This document shows, in pieces, positions 1 to 5,706 of a DNA stretch of 11,557 bases (its first letter is position 1; each line of letters starts with the position of its first letter). Source of the DNA: an uncultured bacterium (lineage in GTDB: Bacteria; Patescibacteriota; Minisyncoccia; Phycocordibacterales; UBA9973); assembly GCA_903862375.1 (NCBI GenBank), contig CAIOXR010000096.1, forward strand, positions 1-11,557, in the 5' to 3' direction. Made by a program: the position numbers and the translations under genes. The notes beneath the pieces are model-generated. The model searched no databases and was not told the DNA's origin. It saw nothing but the letters and a program-made list of their open reading frames with translations.

Positions 1-51
1 AGTGGTTTTACCAGCACCCAAAGCTCCTATAACAAAAAATATCTTATTCAT
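1..51 (-). CDS. Partial P-loop NTPase or nucleotide kinase, N-terminus only
   Basis: Only the first 17 codons lie in the window; the gene runs off the left edge. The start is the ATG at 51-49. The peptide begins MNKIFFVIGALGAGKTT, a hydrophobic beta strand followed directly by a Walker A loop (GALGAGKT, fitting GxxxxGK[ST]). A P-loop this close to the N-terminus is typical of small nucleotide kinases (adenylate- or thymidylate-kinase type) and of other single-domain P-loop kinases; the family cannot be decided from this fragment. No Shine-Dalgarno sequence precedes the ATG. A perfect TATAAT ends 6 nt upstream, so the mRNA is probably leaderless. Confidence 0.75.
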   Translation of the reverse strand, partial: MNKIFFVIGALGAGKTT

Positions 52-57
52 AATATT

Positions 58-63
58 ATTATA
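58..63 (-). promoter_or_regulatory. -10 box of the partial P-loop gene
   Basis: On the minus strand TATAAT occupies 63-58 and the ATG begins at 51, leaving 6 nt. A transcript starting the usual 6-8 nt after a -10 box would begin on or beside the start codon. No convincing -35 is seen; the best-placed hexamer 17 nt upstream is TTCGAA. Confidence 0.55.
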
Positions 64-138
64 CACCAAAATTATCTAGGTTCGAACTTTTACTAACCTC
101 CAAACAACAACCATTATAAAATATGGCTTAAAATTTTG

Positions 139-210
139 CTCCGTGGGTAGGGATCGAACCTACGACCAATCGCTTAACAGGCGACCGCTCTACCGCTGAG
201 CTACCACGGA
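139..210 (-). tRNA. tRNA-Asn (anticodon GTT)
   Basis: On the minus strand the sequence folds into a complete cloverleaf: acceptor TCCGTGG/CCACGGA, D-arm GCTC...GAGC, anticodon stem GTCGC/GCGAT (one G-U) around loop CTGTTAA, and T-arm GTAGG/CCTAC with loop TTCGATC. The anticodon GTT (178-176) reads Asn codons. The discriminator at 139 is G, as is usual for bacterial tRNA-Asn. The bases after it read CAAAA, so the 3' CCA is not encoded and must be added by the CCA enzyme. A TATTAT hexamer at 238-233 is a possible -10 box. Bases 188-216, covering its 5' end, are repeated at 366-394. Confidence 0.96.
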
Positions 211-394
211 ATGTATTTAATTTTAACTGAACATAATATCGTTCCATATAACTAGTTGTAGAGCGATCACCTTACAGGCGACATCCTTACAGGATCTGTA
301 CACCTTTCACTTTTTGATTACAAAATGTTCAAGGTCTTGCGAGTCGGGTCCCTACCCAACTCTCACTCTAGCGCTGAGCTACCACGGAATGTAT
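188..394 (-). repeat. 29-bp direct repeat (188-216 and 366-394) covering the tRNA 5' end
   Basis: The 29-nt block at 188-216 (5' acceptor strand and most of the D-arm of tRNA-Asn plus 6 upstream bases) recurs at 366-394 with a single difference (position 193 C versus 371 G). Identity reaching beyond the mature 5' end indicates duplication of the locus rather than chance tRNA similarity. The copies are 178 nt apart. Confidence 0.85.
246..388 (-). pseudogene. Degenerate tRNA-like remnant upstream of tRNA-Asn
   Basis: Reading the minus strand from 388, a normal tRNA 5' end appears (acceptor TCCGTGG, then a D-arm with stem GCTC/GAGT). The next segment (362-341) forms a 9-bp hairpin that needs a G-U pair on the minus-strand RNA; the matching plus-strand position would be a C-A mismatch. 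Further along, minus-strand GTCGC-CTGTAAG-GTGAT (279-263) can form an anticodon-like arm with a central GTA. No T-arm and no 3' acceptor CCACGGA occur before the intact tRNA begins, so no functional tRNA can form. It may be a decayed second tRNA, tandem-duplication debris, or a structured RNA built from tRNA pieces. The rest of 211-458 shows no gene. Confidence 0.5.
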
Positions 395-458
395 CTATAT
401 AAATATAGATAAGACTATCTTATCAAAAAAATTAAATAAAAGCAAAAGATTATATTAT

Positions 459-494
459 ACTAAATCCCCTTAATATATATCAAGGGGATTTAGT
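459..494 (-). terminator. Hairpin terminator after the Q-rich protein gene
   Basis: A 13-bp perfect inverted repeat (459-471 and 482-494) has four consecutive G-C pairs and a 10-nt AT loop. It lies 22 nt past the stop codon of the minus-strand gene at 517. The downstream minus-strand tail is AT-rich with short T runs rather than one uninterrupted T-tract. That tail also contains two overlapping TATAAT hexamers (459-454 and 454-449), which could start transcription toward the tRNA. Confidence 0.7.
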
Positions 495-516
495 GATTTA
501 TAATTAATTATAATTA

Positions 517-1200
517 TTAGTGTACAGGAACTGCGTGAGGATCATCTGAATTTGATTTTTTAACTATCATACGAGCTATAATTATAATAGCTAACATTAT
601 AACTATAAACATAAGCCACTGAAATATTGAACTAGGCATAAAGCTTCTTGATCCATTAATAGACAATGCAGTTACTCCATTACCAGCTACATTTGTGTCA
701 TTAGTAACTGTTCCTTGTTGTTGTGAATTGTAAGTACTTGCACCCATCTGATTATTTGTATCATAACTTATATATTTTCCTGTATTACTTACCTGACCTT
801 TATTTTTATAAATTACAGTAGCAGGAGCTGTCGTAGTTGATACTGATTTAACAGCAGATGCCCCTTGTGAGCTGGCAGATACATACTTTATATTAGGTTG
901 AGTATTTTGAACAACTTGTGTTTGAGGAACATATTGTATCTGAGTAGTTGTTGGTTGTGCTACATACTGTACTTGTGGTTGAACATATATATTTGATTGT
1001 TGCTGATAATTCTGTGTATTAGGAATTTGAGGTTGAGTATAACCACTTGGTAATCTATTATAAATATTATTTCCATATACAGTATCTCCATAATCAGGAG
1101 AATATGATCCGTAACTATAAGCATTTGAATAATTAAATCCCAAAACAAATATAGCAATGGCACCAAGAATTATTAAATTTTTATATGATTGATTTTTCAT
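517..1200 (-). CDS. Exported Gln/Tyr/Thr-rich protein with C-terminal membrane anchor, function unknown
   Basis: A 227-residue protein not assignable to a known family. Residues 1-27 look like a signal peptide: Lys at 2 and 7, hydrophobic core 9-22, and a plausible cleavage site after Ser-Asn-Ala (25-27). Residues 28-190 are low-complexity, rich in Gln, Asn, Tyr, Thr, Ser and Val, with irregular QYV/KYV-containing repeats around 60-105 and no cysteine. Residues 193-213 form a strongly hydrophobic segment followed by RMIVKK and a short polar tail, so the C-terminus should stay in the cytoplasm and the Q-rich part face outward. The ATG at 1200 is chosen over one 14 codons upstream because it gives a clean signal peptide and sits 6 nt behind a consensus promoter. 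The topology fits a surface stalk or envelope-associated protein. Confidence 0.8.
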   Translation of the reverse strand: MKNQSYKNLIILGAIAIFVLGFNYSNAYSYGSYSPDYGDTVYGNNIYNRLPSGYTQPQIPNTQNYQQQSNIYVQPQVQYVAQPTTTQIQYVPQTQVVQNTQPNIKYVSASSQGASAVKSVSTTTAPATVIYKNKGQVSNTGKYISYDTNNQMGASTYNSQQQGTVTNDTNVAGNGVTALSINGSRSFMPSSIFQWLMFIVIMLAIIIIARMIVKKSNSDDPHAVPVH

Positions 1201-1206
1201 ACTGGT

Positions 1207-1236
1207 ATTATAGCATATAAGTATATACTTTGTCAA
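1207..1236 (-). promoter_or_regulatory. Consensus sigma70 promoter, leaderless start
   Basis: Minus strand: TTGACA (1236-1231), an 18-nt spacer, and TATAAT (1212-1207) preceded by TGC, an extended -10. The ATG at 1200 begins 6 nt after the -10 box, so the predicted start site coincides with the start codon. This is one of the best promoters in the window and it fixes the start of the downstream gene. Confidence 0.85.
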
Positions 1237-1262
1237 GCTCAAATATATCCAGTATTTAAGGC

Positions 1263-1268
1263 TATTAT
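1263..1268 (+). promoter_or_regulatory. Probable -10 box of the aminopeptidase gene
   Basis: TATTAT lies 9 nt before the ATG at 1278. No good -35 hexamer is visible. GGAG at 1271-1274 is only 3 nt from the ATG, too close for normal Shine-Dalgarno use. The promoter is divergent from the one at 1207-1236. Confidence 0.4.
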
Positions 1269-1277
1269 TTGGAGAAT

Positions 1278-3866
1278 ATGTCTGATATAATCAAATTTAT
1301 GATAAAAAAAATAAAGAAGAAAAGTACAAAAATAAGGTTAGACAAACACGTAATCCCCTCTCATTATGAGATCACTTTGAAACCCGACATCCTTGCAGGG
1401 ACATTTTCTGGGAATGAAATAATTTCTATAACTACAAAAAAAGCAGTAAATAAGGTGACTCTACATAGTAAAGATATAAATATAATAACTGTAGAGTGTT
1501 TATATAAAAATACTAAACAATACGCCACAAAAATCACTTATGATACAGAAAAGGAAACAGCAACTTTTTACTTTAAGAATAAAATAATGGTAGGTGAAAA
1601 TAAGCTTTTGATAGTATTCTCAGGTATTTTAAACGACAATCTTCGAGGCTTTTATAAAAGTAAATATACTCTCGATGATAATGAAAAATATATAGCAACT
1701 ACTCAATTCGAAGCAACTGATGCTCGTAGAGCTTTCCCATGCTTTGATGAGCCTGCACAAAAAGCTATTTTTGAAGTATCTCTCATTGTGCTTAAAAATC
1801 ATACTGCTATCTCAAATACTCTCCCTGTAAATATTAAAGAGCACGAGGCAGGATACAATATCATCACTTTCTCACCTACGCCTGTCATGTCTACGTATCT
1901 ACTTGCATTTATCATAGGTGAATTTGAATATATAGAAGACAAAACAAAAGATGGTATACAAGTTCGCATATTCACAACTCCAGGTAAAAAGCACCAAGCC
2001 CGATTTGCACTTGAAACTGCTATACGATCACTTGAATTCTATAATAAATATTTTGATATTCCTTATCCACTACCAAATCTTGATATAATAGCTATCCCCG
2101 ACTTTGAAAGTGCTGCAATGGAAAACTGGGGAGCAGTAACTTTTCGTGAGACAGCTATCCTGGTAGACGAGGAGCATACATCTCTCTCAAATAAACAATG
2201 GGTAGCTATAGTTATAGCACACGAACTTGCTCACCAATGGTTCGGGAACTTAGTTACTATGCACTGGTGGACTGACCTTTGGCTTAATGAAGGATTCGCA
2301 TCCTATATGGAAAACTTCTGTGTAGATAATATGTTCCCTGATTGGCATATATGGGATCTAAATATTGCGGATAGGTATGCTATAGCACTTAAGCTTGATT
2401 CACTAGCAGGTTCACACCCGATCGAAGTAGTCGTACACCACCCTAATGAAATAAGTGAAATATTTGATATGGTCTCATATGCTAAAGGTTCTGCGGTTAT
2501 CAGAATGCTTGCAGAGTACATAGGTGAAGAGAATTTTCAAAAAGGTTTAAGTCATTATCTTAAAAAACATAGCTATAAAAATACTACTACGATAGACCTA
2601 TGGAATAGCTTTGAAGAGACAAGTAAAAAACCAATTAAAAAGTTCATGAAAAATTGGACAAGCCAGACTGGGTATCCACTACTTACAGTCTCTAAAGAAT
2701 CTGATATTTGGGAGATAAAGCAAGAAAGATTCTTCTCTAGTCGAATATCGGCAGAAGAAAATAAAGTTAAAAATATTTGGCAAGTGCCAGTATCTTATGA
2801 AAGTAATAATGAAATACAGAATATGTTACTGACGAAAAATAAAGCTCCTCTTGTAGGAAACATTATCGGAAAAGTAAATAAAGAAGAGAATAGCTTCATA
2901 AGAGTAAGATATGATAAACAAAGTTTACTAGTACTTAAAAATAAAATATTAAATAATGAATTATCTGTACGAGATAGACTAGGCATTATAAGAGATATGT
3001 TTGCACTTGCAGAAGGTGGATATATAAATACAAAAGACGCACTTGAGTTTTCTCTTGTATATAGGAATGAAACTGAATACATTGTCTGGTCTGAAATAGT
3101 AAGTGGTATAAGTAAAATTACAAATATAATAAATAATGAATCATTTGTAGAAAAGTATCATAAGTATACATTGTCACTTTTTAGTCCTTTAGCCAAAAAA
3201 GTCGGGCGGAATCATATAAGTGGTGAGGATCATTCAATGACATTTTTAAGAAGTTTAGCACTTTCGCAATCAGCTTACTACGGCGACAAAAAAGTAATAG
3301 CTCAAGCTAAAAATATCTTTAAAAATAAAGATAAAGTGCCGATAAGGGCAGATATAAGAGGTGTGGTATATAATATCATAGCTTCAAACGGCGGAGAGAA
3401 AGAATGGAAAACTTTTACTAAATTATATACAGATACACCGATGCATGAAGAGAAAGAAAGATATGGTAGAGCTTTAGCGTCATTCAGAAATGAAAAACTT
3501 CTACTTAAAACATTGAACTTTGCAATCTCTGATAAAGTTAAGAATCAAGATGCACCATTCATCGTCACAGCAGTCTGGGTAAATCAATATGGTAAGAATA
3601 TAACTTGGAAATTCATAAAGGAGAACTGGGAAATAATAGTGAAAAACTTCGGAGAAGGAGGACACTTCTTGTCTAGACTTGTATCACCTCTTGGGAATCA
3701 CACAACAGTAAAAGATCTAAAAGATATTAAAAAATTCTTTAGTAAAAATATTGCTCCGGGAGCAGATAAAACAATTCTTCAATCTTATGAAAGAATAGAA
3801 TCCAATATAGCATGGCTTAAAGACGACAAGAAATCTATCAAAAAATGGTTAGATAAAAATTACTAA
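1278..3866 (+). CDS. M1-family zinc aminopeptidase with ERAP1-like C-terminal domain
   Basis: An 862-residue metallopeptidase that should remove N-terminal amino acids from peptides. Seen in sequence: an N-terminal beta-domain (about 15-205) opening with the family-typical 'P-x-HYxxxxxPD' stretch; the substrate-binding GAMEN-type motif as SAAMEN (278-283); the zinc site HELAHQWFGN (His315, Glu316, His319) with Glu338 18 residues after His319; and catalytic-type Tyr401 in MVSYAKGSAV. A small beta region and a helical ERAP1-like domain (about 530-860) follow. Length matches the puromycin-sensitive/ERAP/tricorn-factor branch of M1. There is no signal peptide, so it is probably cytoplasmic and used in peptide turnover or amino-acid salvage. 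ATG 1278 is preferred to a TTG at 1269, which touches the likely -10 box; an ATG at 1299 is also possible. It converges on the next gene with only 15 nt between stops and no obvious hairpin. Confidence 0.95.
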   Translation: MSDIIKFMIKKIKKKSTKIRLDKHVIPSHYEITLKPDILAGTFSGNEIISITTKKAVNKVTLHSKDINIITVECLYKNTKQYATKITYDTEKETATFYFKNKIMVGENKLLIVFSGILNDNLRGFYKSKYTLDDNEKYIATTQFEATDARRAFPCFDEPAQKAIFEVSLIVLKNHTAISNTLPVNIKEHEAGYNIITFSPTPVMSTYLLAFIIGEFEYIEDKTKDGIQVRIFTTPGKKHQARFALETAIRSLEFYNKYFDIPYPLPNLDIIAIPDFESAAMENWGAVTFRETAILVDEEHTSLSNKQWVAIVIAHELAHQWFGNLVTMHWWTDLWLNEGFASYMENFCVDNMFPDWHIWDLNIADRYAIALKLDSLAGSHPIEVVVHHPNEISEIFDMVSYAKGSAVIRMLAEYIGEENFQKGLSHYLKKHSYKNTTTIDLWNSFEETSKKPIKKFMKNWTSQTGYPLLTVSKESDIWEIKQERFFSSRISAEENKVKNIWQVPVSYESNNEIQNMLLTKNKAPLVGNIIGKVNKEENSFIRVRYDKQSLLVLKNKILNNELSVRDRLGIIRDMFALAEGGYINTKDALEFSLVYRNETEYIVWSEIVSGISKITNIINNESFVEKYHKYTLSLFSPLAKKVGRNHISGEDHSMTFLRSLALSQSAYYGDKKVIAQAKNIFKNKDKVPIRADIRGVVYNIIASNGGEKEWKTFTKLYTDTPMHEEKERYGRALASFRNEKLLLKTLNFAISDKVKNQDAPFIVTAVWVNQYGKNITWKFIKENWEIIVKNFGEGGHFLSRLVSPLGNHTTVKDLKDIKKFFSKNIAPGADKTILQSYERIESNIAWLKDDKKSIKKWLDKNY

Positions 3867-3881
3867 ATACATATTTTATTC

Positions 3882-4460
3882 CTACTTTATATCAAGACGA
3901 AAATCTTTTATCCATTTGATAAACTCAATTAAAAATCTATTTCTTCTTTCTTTTAATTCAGGAGACAACGAATCAATCAATTGAAATTTCTTATCATCGA
4001 TAGAAACATTATCCCATTGTTGTATAATATTTTGGACTCCAATAAATGATTGACCCAATTTCCAATCTTTAGGTAAAACTTTGAATCCTATCGATTCTAA
4101 AAAGGGATCCCATGTCACGTCAATATAATCACCATTCATTAATTTTAAAAAATTATGACCATGTTCCCATTCCCCCTCATCCAAAATTTTTTGTAATTTT
4201 TCGGGATATTTTATTCCTTGTTCTCCCCATTTAAAGGTACAAACTACCAATTCATATTTTATTCCGAGTTCATCAAAACAGGCTTGCAATACCTTATGTT
4301 TTCCAGTACAAGTACCTACCCCTTTTAAAAAAACATCCTCAATACTTCTTCCCTCGCCCCAAGGAATAGATGAAACAGACTGAACAACTTTAATTACTTT
4401 TTGTTCAAAATATAAATCATTTAAATTCAATTTCTTTAAATAAGAATGTATAAAATCCAT
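3882..4460 (-). CDS. Transglutaminase-fold (papain-like Cys-His-Asp) domain protein
   Basis: A 192-residue protein with the layout of a transglutaminase-like domain. The putative nucleophile Cys51 lies in GVGTCTGKH at the start of a helix, followed by the usual '...L..GI.YELV' strand. His102 (in EHGHNFL) and Asp118 (in DVTWDP) complete a plausible triad with the common 'H-x-F/W ... D-Y-I-D-V-T-W-D-P' pattern. The family includes proteases, peptide cyclases and cross-linking enzymes; substrate and reaction cannot be told from sequence. There is no signal peptide or membrane segment, so it is probably cytoplasmic. The C-terminal 60 residues are polar and helical. The start ATG (4460) lies 6 nt after TATAAT. 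Assignment rests on motif reading, so the family is moderately certain and the activity uncertain. Confidence 0.7.
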   Translation of the reverse strand: MDFIHSYLKKLNLNDLYFEQKVIKVVQSVSSIPWGEGRSIEDVFLKGVGTCTGKHKVLQACFDELGIKYELVVCTFKWGEQGIKYPEKLQKILDEGEWEHGHNFLKLMNGDYIDVTWDPFLESIGFKVLPKDWKLGQSFIGVQNIIQQWDNVSIDDKKFQLIDSLSPELKERRNRFLIEFIKWIKDFRLDIK

Positions 4461-4466
4461 AGTTAT

Positions 4467-4472
4467 ATTATA
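4467..4472 (-). promoter_or_regulatory. -10 box of the transglutaminase-fold gene
   Basis: Minus-strand TATAAT at 4472-4467 is separated by 6 nt (ATAACT) from the ATG at 4460. No Shine-Dalgarno sequence is present. The -35 region is not recognisable. Confidence 0.6.
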
Positions 4473-4566
4473 CTATAAACTATACATCTTTAAAACATTT
4501 TTGATGAATTAAAGCGATTCTAATTCTAATAATTTTAATGCCCTATATCTTACTGGTGCATTTATA

Positions 4567-4944
4567 TTATTTTTTTAATTCAATTAATTCAATAGGTATT
4601 CCGTTTGGATCTGAAATAAAAATCATTCTTTTATTATCTTTATCAGGTCTAATTATTGAAGATCCATACAATAATGCTTTAGCAACTTTTTCATCTAAGT
4701 TTTCAACGAAAAAAGCTATATGCTTAATACCTACTTTTTGAAAGTTCATAAGATTATCTTCTAATTTTAATGGATTTTCATGTTTAAATAGTTCTATACC
4801 ATTGTGCTTTTCATCTTCCAAATGAACAATCACTATTCCTTTAATCACTTGCCGTGAAATAAATTTCATATCTAAAACAGTCTCGTAAAAAGCTTGAGAT
4901 TCATCGATATTATTTACAGATACTGCTATATGAGTGTAGAACAT
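4567..4944 (-). CDS. VOC-superfamily (glyoxalase/bleomycin-resistance fold) protein
   Basis: A 125-residue protein showing both beta-alpha-beta-beta-beta modules of the vicinal-oxygen-chelate fold. It starts with the typical 'THIAVSVNNIDESQAFYETVL' pattern and the second module starts at KHIAFFVENLDEKV. Candidate metal ligands fall in the expected places: His5, Glu51 (GIELF), His75 and Glu119 (DPNGIPIEL). The DPNG-x-P-x-EL ending is characteristic. Members include glyoxalase I, dioxygenases and antibiotic-binding proteins; which one applies here is undetermined. ATG 4944 lies 6 nt after TATAAT. The stop follows an A7 run (minus strand, 4576-4570), and slipping by one base would add about 20 codons ending at 4509. 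The DPNG motif already lies at the usual C-terminal position, so the annotated stop is kept. Confidence 0.85.
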   Translation of the reverse strand: MFYTHIAVSVNNIDESQAFYETVLDMKFISRQVIKGIVIVHLEDEKHNGIELFKHENPLKLEDNLMNFQKVGIKHIAFFVENLDEKVAKALLYGSSIIRPDKDNKRMIFISDPNGIPIELIELKK

Positions 4945-4950
4945 AATTTG

Positions 4951-4956
4951 ATTATA
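4951..4956 (-). promoter_or_regulatory. -10 box of the VOC gene in the 28-nt gap after rnhB
   Basis: Minus-strand TATAAT (4956-4951) is followed by 6 nt and then the ATG at 4944. The box lies between the rnhB stop (4973) and the VOC start, so the VOC gene has its own promoter despite looking like the second gene of an operon. Confidence 0.6.
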
Positions 4957-4972
4957 CTAAATATTTATATCA

Positions 4973-5668
4973 TTAGGAAATATGTATAAAACTTTTTCGA
5001 TGAATTGGGGTGAGGCCATACTTTTTAATTGCATCATAGTGAGTCTTTGTGCCATAACCTGAATGTTTCTCAAAACCATACTCTGGGTACTCTTTGCTAT
5101 GCTTTGTCATAAGATTATCTCGTGTAACTTTCGCAACAATGGAAGCCAGAGAAATAACTGGGAAAAGCTCATCCCCTTTTATTATTGTCTTTTGATTAAC
5201 GTACTCAACTGGTGCTTTTAGACCTCCATCAAGAAAAATGTGGAACGTAGCAGGAAATACTTTTTGCGATGGTCTGGCTCCTCGTCCTCCCTCATCCGAG
5301 GACCTCGCAAAAAGTATTTCCTGCGAAGTGACTTTCTCTAACGATTGATTTAGCGCTTTCTGTATACACTTTCCGATACCGAATCTATCAATATTTTCAG
5401 AAGAAACAAAAGAGACAACAAAGTTGCAAAAACCTTTGGTTTTTACAACTTTTAAATATTCAAACCATTCTTCCCTTTGCTTCTTACTAAGCTTTTTAGA
5501 ATCTTTAAGTTTTGATAACTTCTTATATTCCTGTTTTATATCAAAACGTTCATCTATAAATGAATCTTCTCTCATCATAAATGCACACACAGCGACAGGT
5601 CCTGCTAGTGGTCCACGCCCCACTTCATCTATACCGATTATATATTTTATGGTGTCTCGTTCTTGCAT
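4973..5668 (-). CDS. rnhB: Ribonuclease HII with an in-frame palindrome-encoded insertion
   Basis: Cleaves the RNA strand of RNA-DNA hybrids and single ribonucleotides embedded in DNA. At 231 residues it is longer than the common 200-210. The acidic tetrad is intact: Asp14 and Glu15 (GIDEVGRGPLAGP), Asp147 (FLDGG) and Asp184 (KVTRD). DSKKLS, GDELFPVISLASIVAK, HSGYGTKTH and HRKSF motifs are also present. Residues 115-140 have no counterpart in ordinary RNase HII; they fall between the helix ending about 113 and the strand carrying Asp147, a surface-loop position, and are encoded by the palindrome at 5250-5324. A second, polar expansion near residues 36-50 is milder. Start ATG 5668 follows TATGAT by 8 nt. 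The gene is divergent from dnaE, a functionally sensible neighbour. I expect activity to be retained because the reading frame and tetrad survive. Confidence 0.97.
   Translation of the reverse strand: MQERDTIKYIIGIDEVGRGPLAGPVAVCAFMMREDSFIDERFDIKQEYKKLSKLKDSKKLSKKQREEWFEYLKVVKTKGFCNFVVSFVSSENIDRFGIGKCIQKALNQSLEKVTSQEILFARSSDEGGRGARPSQKVFPATFHIFLDGGLKAPVEYVNQKTIIKGDELFPVISLASIVAKVTRDNLMTKHSKEYPEYGFEKHSGYGTKTHYDAIKKYGLTPIHRKSFIHIS
5250..5324. repeat. Palindromic element inside rnhB: 20-bp perfect inverted repeat, 35-nt GC-rich loop
   Basis: Arms 5250-5269 and 5305-5324 are perfectly complementary (20 bp). One mismatch inside, ggtc (5271-5274) pairs with gacc (5301-5304), and cctcg/cgagg lies further in. 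The 35-nt loop has 23 G or C (about 66%), far above its surroundings. It is translated as rnhB residues 115-140. By hand translation all three plus-strand frames and two of the three minus-strand frames across it lack stops. Because of the inverted arms, this phase reads QEILFA...SQKVFPA in either orientation. No target-site duplication is evident at the edges. No second copy was seen in the window. Confidence 0.9.
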
Positions 5669-5676
5669 ATAGAACT

Positions 5677-5682
5677 ATCATA
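5677..5682 (-). promoter_or_regulatory. Probable -10 box of rnhB
   Basis: Minus-strand TATGAT (5682-5677) is followed by 8 nt and the ATG at 5668. It is weaker than the other -10 boxes and has no clear -35. It sits 10 bp from the oppositely directed dnaE -10 box. Confidence 0.45.
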
Positions 5683-5692
5683 CCTTATTTGC

Positions 5693-5698
5693 TATACT
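5693..5698 (+). promoter_or_regulatory. Extended -10 box of dnaE
   Basis: TATACT at 5693-5698 is preceded by TGC, giving an extended -10 (TGnTATACT) that can compensate for the absent -35. The ATG at 5707 follows after 8 nt, so any leader is 1-3 nt. Confidence 0.55.
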
Positions 5699-5706
5699 AT
5701 TAAAAT

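Noticed and set aside
211..388. Group I intron splitting a tRNA gene
   Set aside because: No 3' exon or acceptor strand follows the 5' tRNA copy, and no recognisable group I core was seen; duplication debris fits better.
1201..1242. Longer version of the Q-rich gene starting at the ATG at 1242
   Set aside because: It would place 14 residues before the signal peptide and would overlap the TTGACA/TATAAT promoter that ends 6 nt before the ATG at 1200.
1269..1277. TTG start for the aminopeptidase
   Set aside because: The TTG directly abuts the likely -10 box; the ATG at 1278 in the same frame is more plausible.
4538..4741. Plus-strand open frame of 67 codons
   Set aside because: Antisense to the VOC gene, with no upstream signals.
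5424..5672. Plus-strand open frame of 82 codons
   Set aside because: Lies entirely antisense to the conserved N-terminal half of rnhB with no sensible protein features; a shadow.
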